The notes under the pieces were generated by a model that saw only the letters and a program-made list of their open reading frames with translations, had not been told where the DNA came from and ran no database searches. Below, piece after piece: positions 1-8,769 of a stretch of DNA of 64,000 nucleotides. Made by a program: the position numbers and the translations under genes. This DNA is from an uncultured Sphingomonas sp. (GTDB lineage Bacteria > Pseudomonadota > Alphaproteobacteria > Sphingomonadales > Sphingomonadaceae). How positions within the stretch are numbered: position 1 is the first letter of the stretch; every line of letters starts with the position of its first letter. The stretch is from NCBI RefSeq assembly GCF_913062585.1, contig NZ_CAJXWX010000007.1, forward strand, positions 62,001 through 126,000, written 5' to 3'.

Positions 1-104
1 CGCTCCCAGGCCCACAGGATCAGCGTCGAAGGCGCGCGCGCGCGGGGCGTGCAGCCGCCCAGCAGCGCCAGCAGGCCCAGCGACAGCGCGACCCGGTGGA
101 TCAG
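1..104 (-). CDS. Lipoprotein N-terminus, cut by window edge
   Basis: The last bases of the upstream phosphatase gene run directly into a second minus-strand frame. It encodes a short charged start, a hydrophobic stretch and a lipobox (LLGGC), then a mature part beginning T-P-R-A-R-A-P and containing LILWAWER. This is a clear lipoprotein signal, so the product should be membrane-anchored. There is no ATG, GTG or TTG start in frame before the signal. The plausible start is CTG at 104-102, whose last two bases overlap the TGA of the upstream gene, the same CTGA geometry as the many ATGA junctions here. The LWAWER segment faintly recalls DUF3142 proteins, but this is a weak guess. Only about 34 codons are visible. 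Confidence 0.55.
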   Translation of the reverse strand, partial: MIHRVALSLGLLALLGGCTPRARAPSTLILWAWE

Positions 105-454
105 GCTCCGGCTCCCATCGGCACAGGCAGGTGGCGGGCCAGCTTCGTCTCGAGCAACTGCACCAGTTCGGGTTGCATGAAGGCGAAATCGTCCGGGATA
201 TCCAGGCAGATGATCCGCTTGCCGCCCAGCGCCGCGCGAAACCGGCGTTGCAGCCTGGCCCGATGCGCCTTTTCCATGACGACGATCACATCGGCCCAGC
301 CCAGCGTCTCGGCCGTGACGGGGTGCTCGGCATCATGGTTGGTGCCTGCGGAATCGACTTCCAGATCGGCGCGACGCGAAAATATCTGTTCGGCGGTCGG
401 GCTGCGCAGCTTGTTCTGGCTGCAGACGAACAAGACGGTGCGGATGCGCGGCAT
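101..454 (-). CDS. Low-molecular-weight protein tyrosine phosphatase-like protein
   Basis: This is a 117-residue cytoplasmic protein. Near its N-terminus, after a hydrophobic strand (VLFVC), it carries the C-x5-R-S active-site loop (C-S-Q-N-K-L-R-S) of low-molecular-weight tyrosine phosphatases. An acidic DIPDDF motif near the C-terminus could supply the general acid. At about 117 residues it is shorter than classical LMW-PTPs (about 150) and matches the small predicted-phosphatase family (COG4551 type). The frame starts at ATG 454 and ends overlapping the lipoprotein frame, so the two are probably co-transcribed. The substrate is unknown, and the catalytic assignment rests on the loop motif. 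Confidence 0.75.
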   Translation of the reverse strand: MPRIRTVLFVCSQNKLRSPTAEQIFSRRADLEVDSAGTNHDAEHPVTAETLGWADVIVVMEKAHRARLQRRFRAALGGKRIICLDIPDDFAFMQPELVQLLETKLARHLPVPMGAGA

Positions 455-832
455 GATACCGCCACCCTATGCCACCCGGTTCGCGATGCAAGGCCCGCGA
501 GCGATTGGTCACGAAACGGCACCGGCGCCATCGCCTGCAGGCCGCGCCGCCAGGTCCGGGACTCATGGCCCGTATCCGGCGAGACGAAAAGGCGCTGGAG
601 ATACCCGCCGTCCTCAGCGCTTCGGCATTGGCGCGGGGGGCGCTGCGCGAAGAAACCGGGCGCGATCGCCCCGGATCAAGATCCGATTTCCTTGCACCCC
701 TCAACATCACATTGAGATAGAATGATTTAAAACATTACATTTTTGTCATTTTGATATTCGCGTCCGTTTCATGTAACCGGTTACAAACAGTCGCTGCCAA
801 AGCGTCGTTTGAGGAAAACAGGAGGGGATGAC
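455..832. other. 378-bp intergenic region, no gene seen
   Basis: Divergent promoters lie here, for the phosphatase gene (leftward) and the receptor gene (rightward). The open frames crossing 455-715 are Arg/Pro-rich shadows with no recognisable protein. From about 715 to 790 the base composition turns AT-rich, which is typical of a promoter. The 14-bp palindrome at 772-785 is the only strong site. TTGATA at 751-756 could be a -35 element, but no convincing -10 follows at the right distance. Confidence 0.6.
772..785. promoter_or_regulatory. Palindromic operator, LacI/GalR type
   Basis: TGTAACCGGTTACA is a perfect 14-bp inverted repeat with a central CG, the pattern bound by LacI/GalR-family regulators. 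It lies 47 bp upstream of the receptor start codon at the edge of an AT-rich promoter-like stretch, which suits repression. No LacI-family gene lies in this window, so the regulator must be encoded elsewhere. Confidence 0.75.
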
Positions 833-3800
833 ATGAAGAAGGCGATTGCCCACAGGATTCTGGCCGCCACGCGGATGAGCAGCTCTTGGGCCGCGATCCT
901 GGCGGTCGGAGCGATCGGCATCCCCTCGGTGGCTTTGGCCCAGACCGCGACATCGACGCTACGCGGCCGCGCGCCGGCCAATGCCGAGGTCGTGGTGACC
1001 GAAGTCAACACCGGCGCGGTCCGACGGACGACGGCCGATGCGAACGGCAACTATGTCGTCGCCGGCCTGCAATCGGGCAGCTATCGCGTAACCGCGGGCG
1101 ACCGCACGGGCGACGTCGCCGTCGCGATCTCCTCGAACGCCGTGCTGAACCTCGACGCGCCGACCCAGACCGCAGCGGAGTCGGGAGACATCATCGTGCG
1201 CGGCACGCGTCCGACGGTCGATGTCCGCTCGTCGGCGGTCAACCAGATCGTGACGCTGCACGACATCGCGGTCGTGCCGCAGACGACGCGCAACTTCCTG
1301 GAATTCGCGGACACGGTACCGGGCGTCCAGTTCAGCGTCGATGCGACGGGCAACACCTCGCTACGCGGCGGTGCGCAGGTCACGTCGGCGGCCAATGTCT
1401 ATATCGACGGCGTCAGCCAGAAGGATTATGTCGGGGGCGGATCGGGCATCACCGGCAGCGCGGGCGCGCAGGGCAATGGCGACCCCGGCAACCCCTTCCC
1501 GCAGCTCGCCATCGCCGAATACAAGGTCCTCACGTCCAACTACGGCGCGCAATATGGCGACGCGGCGAGCACGATCATCCTCGCCCAGACCAAGTCGGGC
1601 ACCAATCAGTTCCATGGCGAGGCATTCGGCCAGTTCACCAACCAGGACCTGCGCGCCCGGACCCCGGCGGAAAAGGCGACCGACACCCCCAAGGCCAAGG
1701 TGCCGAGCTGGGAATATGGCGCGGCGCTGGGCGGCCCGATCATCAAGGACGTCGCGCACTTCTTCGCCACCTGGGAGCATAAGAGCCTCTCGAACCAGAG
1801 CAGCGTCTATCCGGGCTCCGGCGTCACCCAGGCGCAGGCGGTCGCGCTGCTGCCCGCCGATCTGGCCAGCCAATACGGCCCGGTGACGAACCCGTTCACC
1901 GAGAATCTGTATTTCGGCAAGATCGACATCGAGCCGACGTCCAAGGACCGAATCGAATTCACCGGCCGCCTGCGCGTCCAGGACCAGATTTCGGGCGGCA
2001 ACGGGCAGGCCGCGGCTTCGACCGCCGCGCCCTTCGTCAACAATGACCGCCGCGCGGATGTTCGCTGGCAGCACAGCGAAGACAAATGGGTGAACGAAGC
2101 CCGGCTGAGCTATCAGAACACCAACGCCGCGACGACGGCGACCCGGGCGTCGCCGCAATTCCAATATACCTATTTCCCGTCCGCCGCGACGACCACGCAG
2201 CCGACCACGCTGCTCATCACCGGTGGGCCGGGGTCGGGCGTCGGCGCGATCAACCGCCAGCGCGGCTGGACGTTCAAAGACGACCTGACGCTGCCGAACA
2301 TCGAATTCGCCGGCAATCACTCGCTGAGCATCGGCGGCAGCATGGCCTCGATCGAGCTGACCTCACAGAACGCAAGCTCGGACCTGGCCAACGCGACCTA
2401 TTATTATGCGGTCACACCCGCCGGAGTCGCGTCGACGCCCTATGAGCTGCAATATCCCAACCTGACCGCCGGCTATACCTCGGCGGGCGTTACGACCAAG
2501 GCGAAGCAGTACAGCGCCTATATCCAGGACGACTGGGCCGTCGATTCGCACCTGACGCTGAACCTGGGCGTGCGCTGGGATCACGAAGTGGTGCCCGCCT
2601 ATCTGAACTATGTGACGCCCGCCAATGTCGTCGCGGCGATCAACGGGCCGTTCCCGGGCACGAACCAGAGCTATGCCTCGGTCCTCGCCCAGGGCAATGG
2701 CTCGACGCCGGGCTATAACATCAACGACTATATCAGCACCGGCAAGAACCGCCGGGCGCCCAACAACTTCTCGCCGCGCATCGGCTTCTCCTACGATGTC
2801 TATGCCGATGGCCGCCATGTGATCTTCGGCGGTTATGCGCGCGCCTATAACCGCAACCAGTTCTCCATCCTGGCGCTGGAGACGACGAAGATCGCGCTGA
2901 ACGGCAATCCGGAGGTCTATTTCCCGTCCCCCTATACCCGCAACGCCTTCGGCCCCTGCGCCACGGCAGCGGACATCAATCCGACCAACCACTGCTATGC
3001 CTTCGACCCGGCCTATCTGACGCCGGCGGGCCTCGCTGGTCTGCAGACCAGCCCGAGTTCGCATGAAGTCGACCTGCTGCCGAACAACATCCGGACGCCG
3101 CATTCGGACCAGTTCAGCCTGGGTATGCGCAACACCATCGGCGACTGGAACACCCAGGTCACGCTGTCCTATATCGAAAGCTTCGACGGGATCGTCGGTC
3201 GCTTCGGCAACCGCTATTCCAACGGCGCCTATTTCCAGAACGGTTCGCCCTGGGGTGCGCAGGGCGTGCCGGGCATCGGCAGCCTGATCATCTTCGACAA
3301 TGGCGCGCGGGATCGCCTGCTCCAGCTCGGTGTCGGTGCGCAAAAGCCCTACACCAAGGATTCGGGATGGAGCGCGACCTTCTCGTACACGCTGTCCTTC
3401 TCCGACCAGAACAACCTGGCGGGCGGGTCCAACCCGTATCAGGTCAACGCCAACCAGTATCTGTTCGACCTGCCCTATGCGTCGCAATATCCGTTCGTGC
3501 GCGGCACGGCGGCGCCGACGCACCGTATCGTCGCGACCTATACCCGCGACCTGTTCTGGGGCCTGCAGGTGGCGGCCAAGGCCGAGCTGGCGACGCCGAC
3601 CTTTGCGACGACGATCATCGGCTGCCCGAGCGTGTGCAACGCCCAGGGCGGCTCGGCCCTGTTCGTCAGCCGCAAGCCGGACGAGTTCCTGGGCTATAAG
3701 CAGATCGACGTGCAGTTGACCAAGAACGTCACCTTCTGGCGGTCGCTGTCGGGCTATGTCCGCGCCGACTTCCTGAATATCTTCAACTTCCACAATTACG

Positions 3801-3952
3801 ATCCGATCGCGGTGTCCTACCCTGCCGCGACGAGCAGCGATCCGGAGACCGCGCTCGCCCAGTCGATGCGCGCGGTGCCGCAATATAACCGCCAGGGACC
3901 GATCGTCGGCGTGCCGTTCACGGTGAAGCTGTCGGCGGGCCTGCGCTTCTGA
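833..3952 (+). CDS. TonB-dependent receptor, Oar-like, with carboxypeptidase-like N-terminal domain
   Basis: This is a 1039-residue outer-membrane receptor. After a signal peptide ending around VALAQ there is a CarboxypepD_reg-type beta-sandwich (LRGRAPANAEVVVTEVNTG ... GNYVVAGLQSGSYRV). A plug domain follows (FADTVPGVQF, the LRGG segment, YIDGVSQ), then a large barrel ending in aromatic F. This order is that of Oar-like receptors, which import bulky substrates using TonB energy. An earlier TTG at 809 is in frame, but ATG 833 is preferred because AGGAGG (820-825) sits 7 bp before it. The LacI-type palindrome upstream suggests sugar-linked control, and the halogenase homologue downstream is probably co-transcribed. 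The substrate is unknown. Confidence 0.9.
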   Translation: MKKAIAHRILAATRMSSSWAAILAVGAIGIPSVALAQTATSTLRGRAPANAEVVVTEVNTGAVRRTTADANGNYVVAGLQSGSYRVTAGDRTGDVAVAISSNAVLNLDAPTQTAAESGDIIVRGTRPTVDVRSSAVNQIVTLHDIAVVPQTTRNFLEFADTVPGVQFSVDATGNTSLRGGAQVTSAANVYIDGVSQKDYVGGGSGITGSAGAQGNGDPGNPFPQLAIAEYKVLTSNYGAQYGDAASTIILAQTKSGTNQFHGEAFGQFTNQDLRARTPAEKATDTPKAKVPSWEYGAALGGPIIKDVAHFFATWEHKSLSNQSSVYPGSGVTQAQAVALLPADLASQYGPVTNPFTENLYFGKIDIEPTSKDRIEFTGRLRVQDQISGGNGQAAASTAAPFVNNDRRADVRWQHSEDKWVNEARLSYQNTNAATTATRASPQFQYTYFPSAATTTQPTTLLITGGPGSGVGAINRQRGWTFKDDLTLPNIEFAGNHSLSIGGSMASIELTSQNASSDLANATYYYAVTPAGVASTPYELQYPNLTAGYTSAGVTTKAKQYSAYIQDDWAVDSHLTLNLGVRWDHEVVPAYLNYVTPANVVAAINGPFPGTNQSYASVLAQGNGSTPGYNINDYISTGKNRRAPNNFSPRIGFSYDVYADGRHVIFGGYARAYNRNQFSILALETTKIALNGNPEVYFPSPYTRNAFGPCATAADINPTNHCYAFDPAYLTPAGLAGLQTSPSSHEVDLLPNNIRTPHSDQFSLGMRNTIGDWNTQVTLSYIESFDGIVGRFGNRYSNGAYFQNGSPWGAQGVPGIGSLIIFDNGARDRLLQLGVGAQKPYTKDSGWSATFSYTLSFSDQNNLAGGSNPYQVNANQYLFDLPYASQYPFVRGTAAPTHRIVATYTRDLFWGLQVAAKAELATPTFATTIIGCPSVCNAQGGSALFVSRKPDEFLGYKQIDVQLTKNVTFWRSLSGYVRADFLNIFNFHNYDPIAVSYPAATSSDPETALAQSMRAVPQYNRQGPIVGVPFTVKLSAGLRF

Positions 3953-3960
3953 CCCGACAT

Positions 3961-4000
3961 CCGGATGCCGCCGCCCGTTTGACGGGCGGACGGCATCCGG
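3961..4000 (+). terminator. Strong hairpin between receptor and halogenase genes
   Basis: Arms at 3961-3978 and 3982-4000 pair over 18 bp with one bulged A (3990) and a TTG loop. No T-run follows (TTCAGG), so this looks more like an attenuating or mRNA-stabilising stem between two co-oriented genes than a full intrinsic terminator. It would fit a much higher receptor than halogenase yield from one transcript. Confidence 0.65.
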
Positions 4001-4031
4001 TTCAGGATCGCGACTTCTCCTACAACGCCGG

Positions 4032-5582
4032 GTGATGGTGATGACACAGCAGCAGGGCGCGCGCGCCATCCGGTCGGTGGCCGTCATCGGCGGCGGATCG
4101 GCGGGCTGGATGGCGGCGGCCGCCCTGTCCAAGATGTTCGGCCGCACGATCCGGGTGGTGCTGGTCGAATCCGAGGAGATCGGCCTGATCGGTGTCGGCG
4201 AGGCGACGGTGCCGCACCTCTCCGCCTTCAACCGGCTGCTGGAGATCGACGAGGGCGAGTTCGTCCGCCAGACCCAGGGCAGTTTCAAGCTGGGCATCCA
4301 GTTCAACGACTGGGGTCAGATCGGCGACAGCTATATCCATGGTTTCGGCACGATCGGCCGCGACCTGGGGATGCTGCCCTTCCACCAATATTGGCTGAAG
4401 GCGCGTACGGCGGGGCGTGGGGCCGACATCGGCCGCTATTCGCTGAACACGGTCGCCGCGCCGCTCGGCAAGTTCATGGTGCCGCCGCGCGATGCGCCGC
4501 CCAACTCGCCGCTCGCCGAAATCGCCTATGCCTATCATTTCGACGCGGTGCTCTATGCCCGCTTCCTGCGCGCGCGGGCCGAGGCGCAAGGGGTCAAGCG
4601 GATCGAGGGCAAGGTCGTCGCAGTCGAGCGCGAGGCCTCACGCGGCTTTGTCGACCATGTCCGGCTGGAGAGCGGCGAGCAGGTCCAGGCCGACCTGTTC
4701 CTTGACTGCACGGGATTCCGCGCGCTGCTGATCGGCGATGCGTTGCAGGTCGGGTTCGACGACTGGACCCGCTGGCTGCCCTGCGACCGCGCGCTGGCCG
4801 TGCCGTGCGAGAAGGTCGGGCCGCCCACCCCCTATACCCGCGCGACCGCGCGCGAGGCGGGGTGGCAATGGCGCATCCCGCTGCAGCACCGCACCGGCAA
4901 CGGCCATGTCTATAGCAGCGCCTTCACCAGCGACGACCGGGCGGCGGATATCCTGCTCTCCAACCTCGACGGCCCCGCACAGGCGGACCCGAAGTCGCTG
5001 CGCTTCACCAGCGGCAAGCGGCGCAAGCTATGGGATCGCAACGTCGTCGCGCTGGGGCTGGCCGGGGGGTTCCTGGAGCCGCTGGAATCGACCGCCATCT
5101 ATCTGATCCAGGCGGGCATCAACCGGCTGATGCAGCTGTTTCCCGATGCGGACTGCGACCCCGCGCTCCAGGCGGCCTATAACGACCAGTCGGCGTTCGA
5201 ATATGAGCGGATCCGCGACTTCCTGATCCTGCATTACCATGTCACGCAGCGGACCGATTCCGATTTCTGGAACTATCTCCGCACCATGGCGGTGCCCGAC
5301 ACGTTGCGGCATACGATCGATTTGTTCGTCGCCAATGGCCAGTTCTTCCGGAACGGTACCGAGATGTTCGGGCTGACCAGCTGGGTACAGGTGATGCTGG
5401 GCCAGGGTCTCTATCCGCAACGCTATCACCCGGCGGTCGACTGGGTCGCGACGCCCGACTGCCTGGCGCTGGTCGACCATGTCGAAAAGGTCGTCGCCTC
5501 CAATGTGGGGCTGATGCCCGCGCACGAGCAGTTCATCGCCCGCTGCTGCGCCGCGCCGGCGGGGTCGGCAATGCGGCGGTAG
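4032..5582 (+). CDS. Flavin-dependent tryptophan halogenase family protein
   Basis: The 516-residue protein has the FAD-binding GGGSAG motif (residues 20-25), the family signature WQWRIP (278-283), a lysine in GSFKLGI (K86) at the place of the catalytic lysine of PrnA/RebH-type halogenases, and a glutamate in FLEPLESTAIY (about 352) at the place of the active-site glutamate. By family, FADH2 and chloride would give hypohalous acid passed along a tunnel to the lysine. Homologues beside TonB receptors in sphingomonads and Caulobacter have no settled substrate, so tryptophan is not assured. GTG 4032, ATG 4035, GTG 4038 and ATG 4041 are consecutive possible starts without a clear Shine-Dalgarno sequence; ATG 4041 is equally likely. 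No flavin reductase gene lies nearby. The gene ends 10 bp before the convergent RDD gene. Confidence 0.85.
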   Translation: MMVMTQQQGARAIRSVAVIGGGSAGWMAAAALSKMFGRTIRVVLVESEEIGLIGVGEATVPHLSAFNRLLEIDEGEFVRQTQGSFKLGIQFNDWGQIGDSYIHGFGTIGRDLGMLPFHQYWLKARTAGRGADIGRYSLNTVAAPLGKFMVPPRDAPPNSPLAEIAYAYHFDAVLYARFLRARAEAQGVKRIEGKVVAVEREASRGFVDHVRLESGEQVQADLFLDCTGFRALLIGDALQVGFDDWTRWLPCDRALAVPCEKVGPPTPYTRATAREAGWQWRIPLQHRTGNGHVYSSAFTSDDRAADILLSNLDGPAQADPKSLRFTSGKRRKLWDRNVVALGLAGGFLEPLESTAIYLIQAGINRLMQLFPDADCDPALQAAYNDQSAFEYERIRDFLILHYHVTQRTDSDFWNYLRTMAVPDTLRHTIDLFVANGQFFRNGTEMFGLTSWVQVMLGQGLYPQRYHPAVDWVATPDCLALVDHVEKVVASNVGLMPAHEQFIARCCAAPAGSAMRR

Positions 5583-5592
5583 GCGCGCAGGC

Positions 5593-6462
5593 CTATCCGG
5601 CGACCGCGCCGGTCTTGTCGAGCTGGCGCCGCCCGACCAGCAGGCCGCCCTCCAGCCGGGCGCACAAGGCGGCGTAATAGTCGGCGAGGAAGCCCTCATC
5701 GTCGCCGTCATCGGCCAGCCCCGCCTTGCGCCGGATCGTCGCCGCGACCGTGCGGCGTGCGTCCGGATCGCCGTTGCGGATCACGTCTTCCAGCGTCTGC
5801 AACTCATAGACGCCGTAGAGCGCCAGTGCCGAATCCGGGAAGGCGCGGCGCGGCCGGTGGCCGATCGCGGTCAGGTCGATGGCCAGGGCGCGCCGGACGG
5901 TCTGCACCACCCAGGTGCCCGCGACGAGATCCCCGATGCGCAGCCGGTCGCGGTTGAACAGCGGGAAGAACAGGAAGATGCCGGTCCACAGCAGCGCGAA
6001 GATGGTCAGGAACGCGTCGGCGGTGCCCATCGCCTCCTGCGCGCCGAGGAAGGACAGCGGCAGGAATATCTCGATCTCACGCATCGCGTTGCGCGCCAGC
6101 ACGGCGCCAGCGGTCAGCCGGGCACCGTCCCGCGCGACCACGCGCAGGCCCATCAGCCGCTTGCCCGGCGTCGCGCCGCGCCCGCTCAGCTCGAACAGCA
6201 CGAACCAGCCGTTGCGCAGGCAGAAGGCACCGATCAGCCACAGGATCAGCGCGATCGACGCGCGCGTCGCCTGACCGAAGGCGAACAGGGTCACGGTCGC
6301 CGCGATCAGCACCAGCAGCATCAGGATCAGGTCGATCAGGAACGCCGCCGCCCGCGTGCCCGCCCCGCCCAGCTCCAGCTGCAAATCGACCCCTTCGGGC
6401 GTGACGAAGCTGCGCCGCAGGGTGAAGGGTGGCTTTTTCCTATTGCGGCGAACGAAGCGCAT
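5593..6462 (-). CDS. RDD family membrane protein
   Basis: This 289-residue protein has an RDD domain. The first membrane helix holds R-A-A-A-F-L-I-D, and further helices surround LIGAFCLRNGWFVLFEL and the LLWTGIFLFFPLF segment. The motif GRGATPGKRLMGLRVV is the conserved loop of the family, which is often called a transporter although its activity is poorly known. A soluble C-terminal part of about 80 residues follows. The ATG at 6462 overlaps the end of the SpoIIM-like gene by 23 bp and has GGGAGG just before it. It is the last gene of the six-gene MoxR/DUF58 operon and converges on the halogenase gene. Confidence 0.85.
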   Translation of the reverse strand: MRFVRRNRKKPPFTLRRSFVTPEGVDLQLELGGAGTRAAAFLIDLILMLLVLIAATVTLFAFGQATRASIALILWLIGAFCLRNGWFVLFELSGRGATPGKRLMGLRVVARDGARLTAGAVLARNAMREIEIFLPLSFLGAQEAMGTADAFLTIFALLWTGIFLFFPLFNRDRLRIGDLVAGTWVVQTVRRALAIDLTAIGHRPRRAFPDSALALYGVYELQTLEDVIRNGDPDARRTVAATIRRKAGLADDGDDEGFLADYYAALCARLEGGLLVGRRQLDKTGAVAG

Positions 6463-7462
6463 GTCGCCTCCCGATACCGTAATAATAGATCAGCCACGCC
6501 ACCAGCACGACGCCGCCGATGCCCGCGCGCATCGCGTCGCGCGTTACCACCTGCCGCCCGATCCCCTCCAGGATCGCCGCGACCGCCAGCATCAGGACGA
6601 CGCCCGCCACCGCGATGGCGCTGGACCGCCCTTCCTCGACCAGCGCCGCCATCCGCGTTCGCCGCCCCGGAAAGGCGATGGCGGTGCCGATCCGCATCCC
6701 CGCCGCGCCCGAGATCATGATCGCGAACAGCTCGGTCGTGCCATGGATCGCCAGCCAGGCGACGAAGTTCAGCCCCAGCCCCTTGTCCGCGAACACCGCG
6801 ATCATGGCGCCCAGCATCAGCCCGTTATAGAGGATCAGCAGCGCGGTCGGCACGACGAACGCGAAGCCCAGCGCAAAGGCGAAGATCGCGATCTGCGCAT
6901 TATGGCCGAACAGGAAGCTGGCAAAGACGCCCAGCCCGCTCTCCTGGCTATGATAGAGCGTATCGCGCAGCGTCGCCGCCGAGGCACTGGGATCGCGCCC
7001 GCCCGCCAGGCCGTCGGGCATGATGCCGTAGAACCAGCTGGGATCGGCGCGGACGAGCGCATAGGCGGCGATGGCCCCCGCCACGGTCAGGAACGCCATC
7101 ACCAGCGTCTCGCGCCACAGCGAGGCGACCGCCCTCGGCCAGCCCTTGGTGAAAAAGCCCAGCAGGTCGCGCCACACCGAATCCGACACACCATAGAGCT
7201 GGAAATAGGCGCGCGCGCACAATTGCTCGAGATAGGCGATCAGCGCGCGGTCGAGCGAGGTTTCACGTGCCACCGACAGCGACGACAGGGTCACGCGGTA
7301 GAGCAAGGGCAGGGCCAGCAGATCGTCCTCGGACAGGACGCGGACCGAGCGTTTCTCGATCCGCTGGAGCAGCGCGTCCAGCCGCGTCCAGTCGGCCTCG
7401 TGCGCGGCGCGAAAGCGGCTGGCATTGACCAAGGGCGGGGCGGCATCGACGAACGCACTCAC
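6440..7462 (-). CDS. SpoIIM-like (DUF95) membrane protein
   Basis: The protein has 340 residues: a soluble N-terminal part (RFRAAHEADWTRLDALLQRIEKRSVRVLS is the conserved opening) and then several membrane helices with the LFGHNAQIAIFAF and HGTTELFAIMISGAAGMRIG segments typical of the stage II sporulation protein M family. In non-sporulating bacteria such proteins occur with RDD, MoxR and DUF58 genes, as here, and their job is unresolved. Translation starts at GTG 7462, which overlaps the TGA of the DUF58 gene as GTGA, so the genes should be translationally coupled. Confidence 0.85.
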   Translation of the reverse strand: MSAFVDAAPPLVNASRFRAAHEADWTRLDALLQRIEKRSVRVLSEDDLLALPLLYRVTLSSLSVARETSLDRALIAYLEQLCARAYFQLYGVSDSVWRDLLGFFTKGWPRAVASLWRETLVMAFLTVAGAIAAYALVRADPSWFYGIMPDGLAGGRDPSASAATLRDTLYHSQESGLGVFASFLFGHNAQIAIFAFALGFAFVVPTALLILYNGLMLGAMIAVFADKGLGLNFVAWLAIHGTTELFAIMISGAAGMRIGTAIAFPGRRTRMAALVEEGRSSAIAVAGVVLMLAVAAILEGIGRQVVTRDAMRAGIGGVVLVAWLIYYYGIGRRHALRSPQ

Positions 7463-8769
7463 AACAGGCTCCTGCGCTTGAGGTCGACATAGCCCTCGAC
7501 CAGCCGCTCGGCGACCTGGTCGTGCGGGCTTTCGATGACGTGCACGCCCAGATGGCGCAGCCGCAACAGGACGAGCCGCCGGTCGCGCAGCAGCGCGCCC
7601 GCCGTCACCGCACGGGTCACGTCGGCGGGCGTGGCGGGGGCGGCATCGACGATCGTCTCCAGTTCCTCGTCACGTAGCACCACGACGAGCACCAGATGCG
7701 TCTTCAGCAGCCGCGCGACCGCCCGGACCAGGAAATCGGCCGAGGTCGGGTCGGTGAATTCGGTGAACAGCACGATCATCGACCGCCGCGTCAGCCGCGC
7801 CGCCAGCGTGGTCAGGGCGAAGGTGTAATTGGTCTCGTCCCCGCTATAGTCGATGCCCGCCGCCAGATGCTGGAGCTCGGGAAAGGCCGCGCCGCCGCTG
7901 ATGAAGCCGCTGGCGATGCGCGGACGGGAATCGAAGGCGGCGAGCGCCACCCGGTCGCCGAGCTTCAGCGCCAGCCAGCCGGTCAGCAGCGCCGCCGATA
8001 CCGCACGGTCGACGCGCGGGATGCCGCCGACCGGGTCCGACATCTGTCGCCCGGCGTCGATCGCGAACACGATCTGGCTGTTGCGCTCGGTCCGATATTC
8101 CTTGGCGAACAGCTTGCGATGGCGCGCCGACTGTTTCCAGTCGATCGCCCGCCGGTCCATGCCCGAGCGGAACTCGACCAGCGCATCGAAATCGGTGCCG
8201 TCGCCCCGGTCGCTCTGCGCCAGCAGCCCTTGCACCGCATGACGCTGAAAGATCTGCGCGCCGTCACGGCGGATCGCCTCGATATCCGGCAGGATGGGCA
8301 GCGCATGGTCGCCAGCCACCCGTATCTGCCGCCAGACCAGCCCCAGCGGCCCGGCCCAGCGCACCCAGATGGTGGCAAAATGCGCGGTGCCCCGGCGCCG
8401 GGGGGTCAGCACCCAGGCGCCCGTCCCCCTGCCCCCCTCGAGCGCCAGGTCCAACCGCCCATCATCGGCGATTTCCACGAGCGGATCGCCCGCCAGCGCC
8501 AACTGCACCGGGCCCCGGACCGGCCGCCCGCCGCTCGTCACCGCCACCGGCACGATCAGCTCCACACCGACGGCGGCCGAGCGCGGCAGCGTCAGCATCG
8601 CCTCCGCCCGCGCACGGCCGAGCAGCGCATCGGCGACCACCAGCAACAGCACCGCCAGCGGCCAGCCCAGCCCCGCATACCAGACGGCCGGAAACAGCAT
8701 GGCGATCAGCAGCGCGATCGGAGCTCCGATCACCGCCGCCAGCACCGCCATGCGGGTGGGATAGATCAA
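7459..8769 (-). CDS. DUF58 domain protein with VWA-like fold
   Basis: This is a 436-residue protein. Two N-terminal helices ([18 protein letters not shown] and the following hydrophobic stretch) anchor it in the membrane. A beta-rich region follows, then the DUF58 core ([50 protein letters not shown]). The tail resembles a von Willebrand A fold ([11 protein letters not shown] ... [10 protein letters not shown]). DUF58 proteins are partners of MoxR ATPases. An open frame extends upstream, but the natural start is TTG 8769 (M-I-Y-P-T-R), overlapping the MoxR stop as TTGA; ATG 8751 is the alternative. Confidence 0.85.
   Translation of the reverse strand: MIYPTRMAVLAAVIGAPIALLIAMLFPAVWYAGLGWPLAVLLLVVADALLGRARAEAMLTLPRSAAVGVELIVPVAVTSGGRPVRGPVQLALAGDPLVEIADDGRLDLALEGGRGTGAWVLTPRRRGTAHFATIWVRWAGPLGLVWRQIRVAGDHALPILPDIEAIRRDGAQIFQRHAVQGLLAQSDRGDGTDFDALVEFRSGMDRRAIDWKQSARHRKLFAKEYRTERNSQIVFAIDAGRQMSDPVGGIPRVDRAVSAALLTGWLALKLGDRVALAAFDSRPRIASGFISGGAAFPELQHLAAGIDYSGDETNYTFALTTLAARLTRRSMIVLFTEFTDPTSADFLVRAVARLLKTHLVLVVVLRDEELETIVDAAPATPADVTRAVTAGALLRDRRLVLLRLRHLGVHVIESPHDQVAERLVEGYVDLKRRSLL

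Noticed and set aside
751..779. Sigma-70 promoter TTGATA with a -10 at 774-779
   Set aside because: The -10 candidate TAACCG matches poorly, so only the palindrome is reported as a site.
2363..4306. Minus-strand open frame of 647 codons
   Set aside because: It is antisense to the receptor and halogenase genes and crosses their intergenic hairpin; no protein family resemblance.
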